A program made the translations under genes and the position numbers. Below, piece by piece: positions 21,716-22,083 of a stretch of 22,083 nucleotides of DNA. Position 1 is the stretch's first letter. Each line of letters starts with the position of its first letter. Source of the stretch: a virus; IMG/VR virus record IMGVR_UViG_3300021185_001695, positions 1 to 22,083 of that record, one strand, 5' to 3'. The notes beneath the pieces were generated by a model, which searched no databases, was not told the origin of the DNA, and saw only the letters and a program-made list of their open reading frames with translations.

Positions 21716-21738
21716 TGGTGTCCGTTTTAGTGTCCCTT
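21715..21738 (+). repeat. Tandem pair of 12-bp repeats, right arm of att
   Basis: First copy TTGGTGTCCGTT is identical to both left-arm copies; the second, TTAGTGTCCCTT, has two differences. Their presence right of the core, about 43 bp away, points to an attP-type arm-core-arm structure. Confidence 0.75.
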
Positions 21739-21761
21739 TAGCCAAAAGTTAACCTCTAGAT

Positions 21762-22083
21762 CTAGAGCTTCATCATGCAGTTGATGGCAGTTTCTCCTTC
21801 CAGAATCACACCACATCCAATGGCTTGCTTTTTGAAGTTTTTTGCATAGGCTGCAGCATAGGCTGTTGCATCTAAACCACACCCCACTTGCATGCCAAAG
21901 ACTCTGAAGTTTCTGCCTACTAGCCACTCAGTATAGGCTTGAGTGTGAATGTGTCCCTGGACTGTACTCATCATGTCATTTTTTGCTTTTGTGCGAGCTG
22001 TGCCTCCTTCACCATGAGTAAATTGTACACCATCATAAACAACTCTTTCAACCCAATTCCAATTAGTTCCCAGGACATCATTG
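21762..22083 (-). CDS. Phage-type metallophosphoesterase, C-terminal part
   Basis: 106 residues visible, N-terminus beyond the right edge. It contains FTHGEGG, then VQGHIHTQA (the GHxH metal-binding signature of calcineurin-like phosphoesterases) and FGMQVGCGLDATAYAAAYAK followed by AIGCGVILEGE, a C-terminal pattern I know from phage-encoded metallophosphatases. Such enzymes are thought to act on DNA or nucleotides during infection. Its stop (TAG, 21762-21764) lies 24 bases from the right arm repeats, so phage genes flank att on both sides. The first GNHD-type motif is not visible. Confidence 0.75.
   Translation of the reverse strand, partial: NDVLGTNWNWVERVVYDGVQFTHGEGGTARTKAKNDMMSTVQGHIHTQAYTEWLVGRNFRVFGMQVGCGLDATAYAAAYAKNFKKQAIGCGVILEGETAINCMMKL

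Noticed and set aside
1-22083. CRISPR array, insertion sequence, toxin-antitoxin or retroelement
   Set aside because: No regularly spaced repeats, transposase, reverse transcriptase or paired toxin/antitoxin genes were seen on either strand.

Overview
The window is part of a temperate, tailed (siphovirus-like) phage or prophage of a low-GC Bacteroidota host, most likely Flavobacteriia. The evidence for the host is: start codons preceded by A-rich leaders rather than Shine-Dalgarno sequences; a repressor, integrase and several virion proteins of the kind I associate with flavobacterial phages; and a short tRNA-Ser-like 3' end in the attachment region. No ribosomal, metabolic or other clear host gene is visible.

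Layout. Almost everything is on the minus strand and is read from right to left. From the right edge: the C-terminus of a phage-type metallophosphoesterase (21762-22083); an attachment region (about 21531-21738) with a 23-bp tRNA-derived core flanked on both sides by tandem 12-bp repeats; a tyrosine integrase (20343-21530); and, as the only plus-strand gene, an HTH/coiled-coil repressor (19490-20365). A divergent control region (19335-19489) lies between the repressor and a long leftward early operon. That operon (19334 to 14834) holds an excisionase-type HTH protein, small genes including a zinc ribbon, a candidate annealing protein, a DnaA-domain-IV-like protein, a DUF1376-like replication protein, a helicase-loader-like protein, an SSB-like OB protein and an HTH protein. 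It ends at a Rho-independent terminator (14703-14727). A second leftward unit carries NinG, a sigma-like factor, a Cys-rich protein, a ParB-like protein, small genes and the two terminase subunits. Next come a tail-assembly-chaperone pair with a probable -1 frameshift, head-tail connection proteins, large virion proteins, the tape measure and finally an XkdF-like prohead protease cut by the left edge.

How the genes work together. The repressor and the divergent early operon form the lysogeny switch. Integrase and the excisionase-like protein act on the att region. The early operon replicates and recombines the DNA. The sigma-like factor is a candidate for turning on the downstream packaging and virion genes. 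Many genes overlap by ATGA or by an 8-nt ATGAGTAA, which suggests tight translational coupling.

Main observations: (1) CpG is depleted to roughly a tenth of expectation across the whole window, in coding and non-coding DNA alike; (2) a 10-T run in the chaperone gene leads to a well-formed -1 ORF; (3) integrase arm-type repeats lie on both sides of the tRNA-derived core with phage-type genes on both sides, so this looks like attP in a circular or permuted phage genome rather than a prophage end; (4) several small genes sit in the gaps, including one with a GTG start. I saw no CRISPR array, IS element, defence island or diversity-generating retroelement.
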